From Aeromicrobium senzhongii (lineage in GTDB: Bacteria > Actinomycetota > Actinomycetes > Propionibacteriales > Nocardioidaceae): a stretch of 64,000 nucleotides of DNA. Position 1 is the stretch's first letter. Each line of letters opens with the position of its first letter. Positions 63,250 through 64,000 of the stretch are shown one piece after another. Position numbers and translations under genes: made by a program. Below the pieces are notes generated by a model. It was given only the letters and a program-made list of their open reading frames with translations. It did no database searches and had not been told where the DNA came from. The DNA lies in assembly GCF_014334735.1 (NCBI RefSeq), contig NZ_CP060587.1, positions 3,038,001 through 3,102,000 on the forward strand, in the 5' to 3' direction.

Positions 63250-64000
63250 GTGACCATCCGCGTTCGTCCCATCTCCTCCGAGGACCACCTGTCCTTCATC
63301 GCGTCCCGCGGGACGGCCAGCTTCCTGCAGACCCCCGCCTGGGCGGCGGTCAAGAGCGAGTGGCGTGGCGAGTCGCTGGGGTGGTTCGACGGAGATGCGC
63401 TGGTCGGCGCCGGGCTGGTCCTGTACCGCCAGGTGCCCAAGCTCAAGCGCTACCTGGCGTACCTGCCCGAGGGTCCCGACCTCGACTGGAGCGGCGACGT
63501 CGCGCCCGCGCTCGAGGCGATGCGCGACCACCTCCGGACCCAGGGCGCCTTCGGCATCCGCATGGGTCCGCCCGTCGTCACGCGCCGCTGGGAGGCCGCC
63601 ACCCTGAAGGCCGCCCTCGCCGACGAGGTGCTGACCCGGCTCGGCGACGTCCCGGCCGATCACACCGACGAGGCGGCGATCGCCCTGTCCGGCACGCTGC
63701 GCTCGCTGGGCTGGAAGGAGCAGTCCGCCGAGGGCGGCTTCACCGCGGGCCAGCCGAAGTACAACTTCCAGATCCCGCTGGCCGGTCGCACCGAGGAGGA
63801 CGTCCTCGCCGGCATGAACCAGCAGTGGCGCCGCAACATCCGCAAGGCCGCCAAGCAGGGCGTCGAGGTCACCGAGGGCGGCCGCGACGACCTCGTCGAC
63901 TTCCACCGCGTGTACGTCGAGACCGCCGAGCGCGACCACTTCACGCCGCGACCGCTGTCGTACTTCCAGACCATGTGGGACGCCATGACGGCCGAGGACC
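63250..64000 (+). CDS. FemX/MurM-like peptidoglycan bridge aminoacyltransferase (partial)
   Basis: The frame from GTG 63250 stays open to the window end (250 codons visible). It has the FemAB opening (SFLQTPAWAAVKSEWRGESLGWF) and AGLVLYRQVPKLKRYLAYLPEGPDLDW, and the hallmark MNQQWRRNIRKAAKQGVEV, where the tRNA/lipid-substrate-binding basic helix lies. FemX-type enzymes add an amino acid from tRNA to the lipid II stem peptide. The C-terminus lies beyond the window. Confidence 0.85.
   Translation, partial: MTIRVRPISSEDHLSFIASRGTASFLQTPAWAAVKSEWRGESLGWFDGDALVGAGLVLYRQVPKLKRYLAYLPEGPDLDWSGDVAPALEAMRDHLRTQGAFGIRMGPPVVTRRWEAATLKAALADEVLTRLGDVPADHTDEAAIALSGTLRSLGWKEQSAEGGFTAGQPKYNFQIPLAGRTEEDVLAGMNQQWRRNIRKAAKQGVEVTEGGRDDLVDFHRVYVETAERDHFTPRPLSYFQTMWDAMTAED

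Overview
The window is high-GC bacterial DNA, with G/C-rich third codon positions, many GTG starts and frequent 4-nt ATGA/GTGA stop-start overlaps. Gene content points to an actinobacterium: SCO4848-type small membrane protein, PucR and CsoR regulators, SigE-like ECF factors, an IdeR/DtxR-type iron box, the rpsF-ssb-rpsR-rplI-dnaB neighbourhood, and an ATP-grasp/alpha-E/transglutaminase cluster. My best guess is a Nocardioidaceae-like genus such as Aeromicrobium or Nocardioides. That is inferred from style, not from a search. The rpsF-dnaB block usually lies near oriC in this group.

Layout. 0-2.7 kb: polar amino-acid ABC importer (minus strand). 2.8-9.4 kb: PadR regulator, SnoaL-like protein coupled to a FadH-type dienoyl-CoA reductase, DUF1697, a sirtuin, short-form SerA and a PaaI thioesterase. 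9.4-12.2 kb: copper operon csoR-copZ-copA behind a textbook CsoR operator. 12.2-24.7 kb: lipoproteins, a YbaY-like protein, an ABC exporter, a 7TM-PAS protein with an apparently degenerate GGDEF domain, GabD, a membrane alpha/beta hydrolase, DedA, MalY-type C-S lyase, TspO-like protein and a uridine-kinase-like protein. 25-29 kb: LuxR-type two-component pair, MOSC protein, class III sirtuin and inositol monophosphatase.

29.2-32.1 kb: thiamine operon under a TPP riboswitch whose closing helix ends one base before the thiM start; it encodes thiM, thiE and a ThiD-TenA fusion. 32-40 kb: GyrI-like protein, PucR regulator divergent from an FAD dehydrogenase with an inverted repeat between them, two tandem secreted SGNH proteins, a small acidic protein and a secreted X-Pro dipeptidyl peptidase.

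40.0-46.3 kb is the accessory part. It has lower coding density and five non-coding gaps, two sigma/membrane-protein loci (one intact, one truncated), a secreted lipase, small membrane proteins, and a family of short imperfect repeats about 60-80 bp long. The repeats lie in the gaps and next to the broken sigma gene and the dnaB stop codon. This region is the strongest candidate for something undescribed.

46.3-57.1 kb: dnaB with an upstream region dense in DnaA-box-like words and inverted repeats, a MATE exporter, the rpsF-ssb-rpsR-rplI operon with an orphan solute-binding lipoprotein and a siderophore-interacting protein appended, and an FtsX-type ABC pair. 57-64 kb: aldo/keto reductase, the ATP-grasp/alpha-E/transglutaminase-like operon (the transglutaminase-like protein lacks the usual catalytic Cys), an HNH endonuclease, a second siderophore-interacting protein near an iron box, and a FemX-like aminoacyltransferase cut by the window end.
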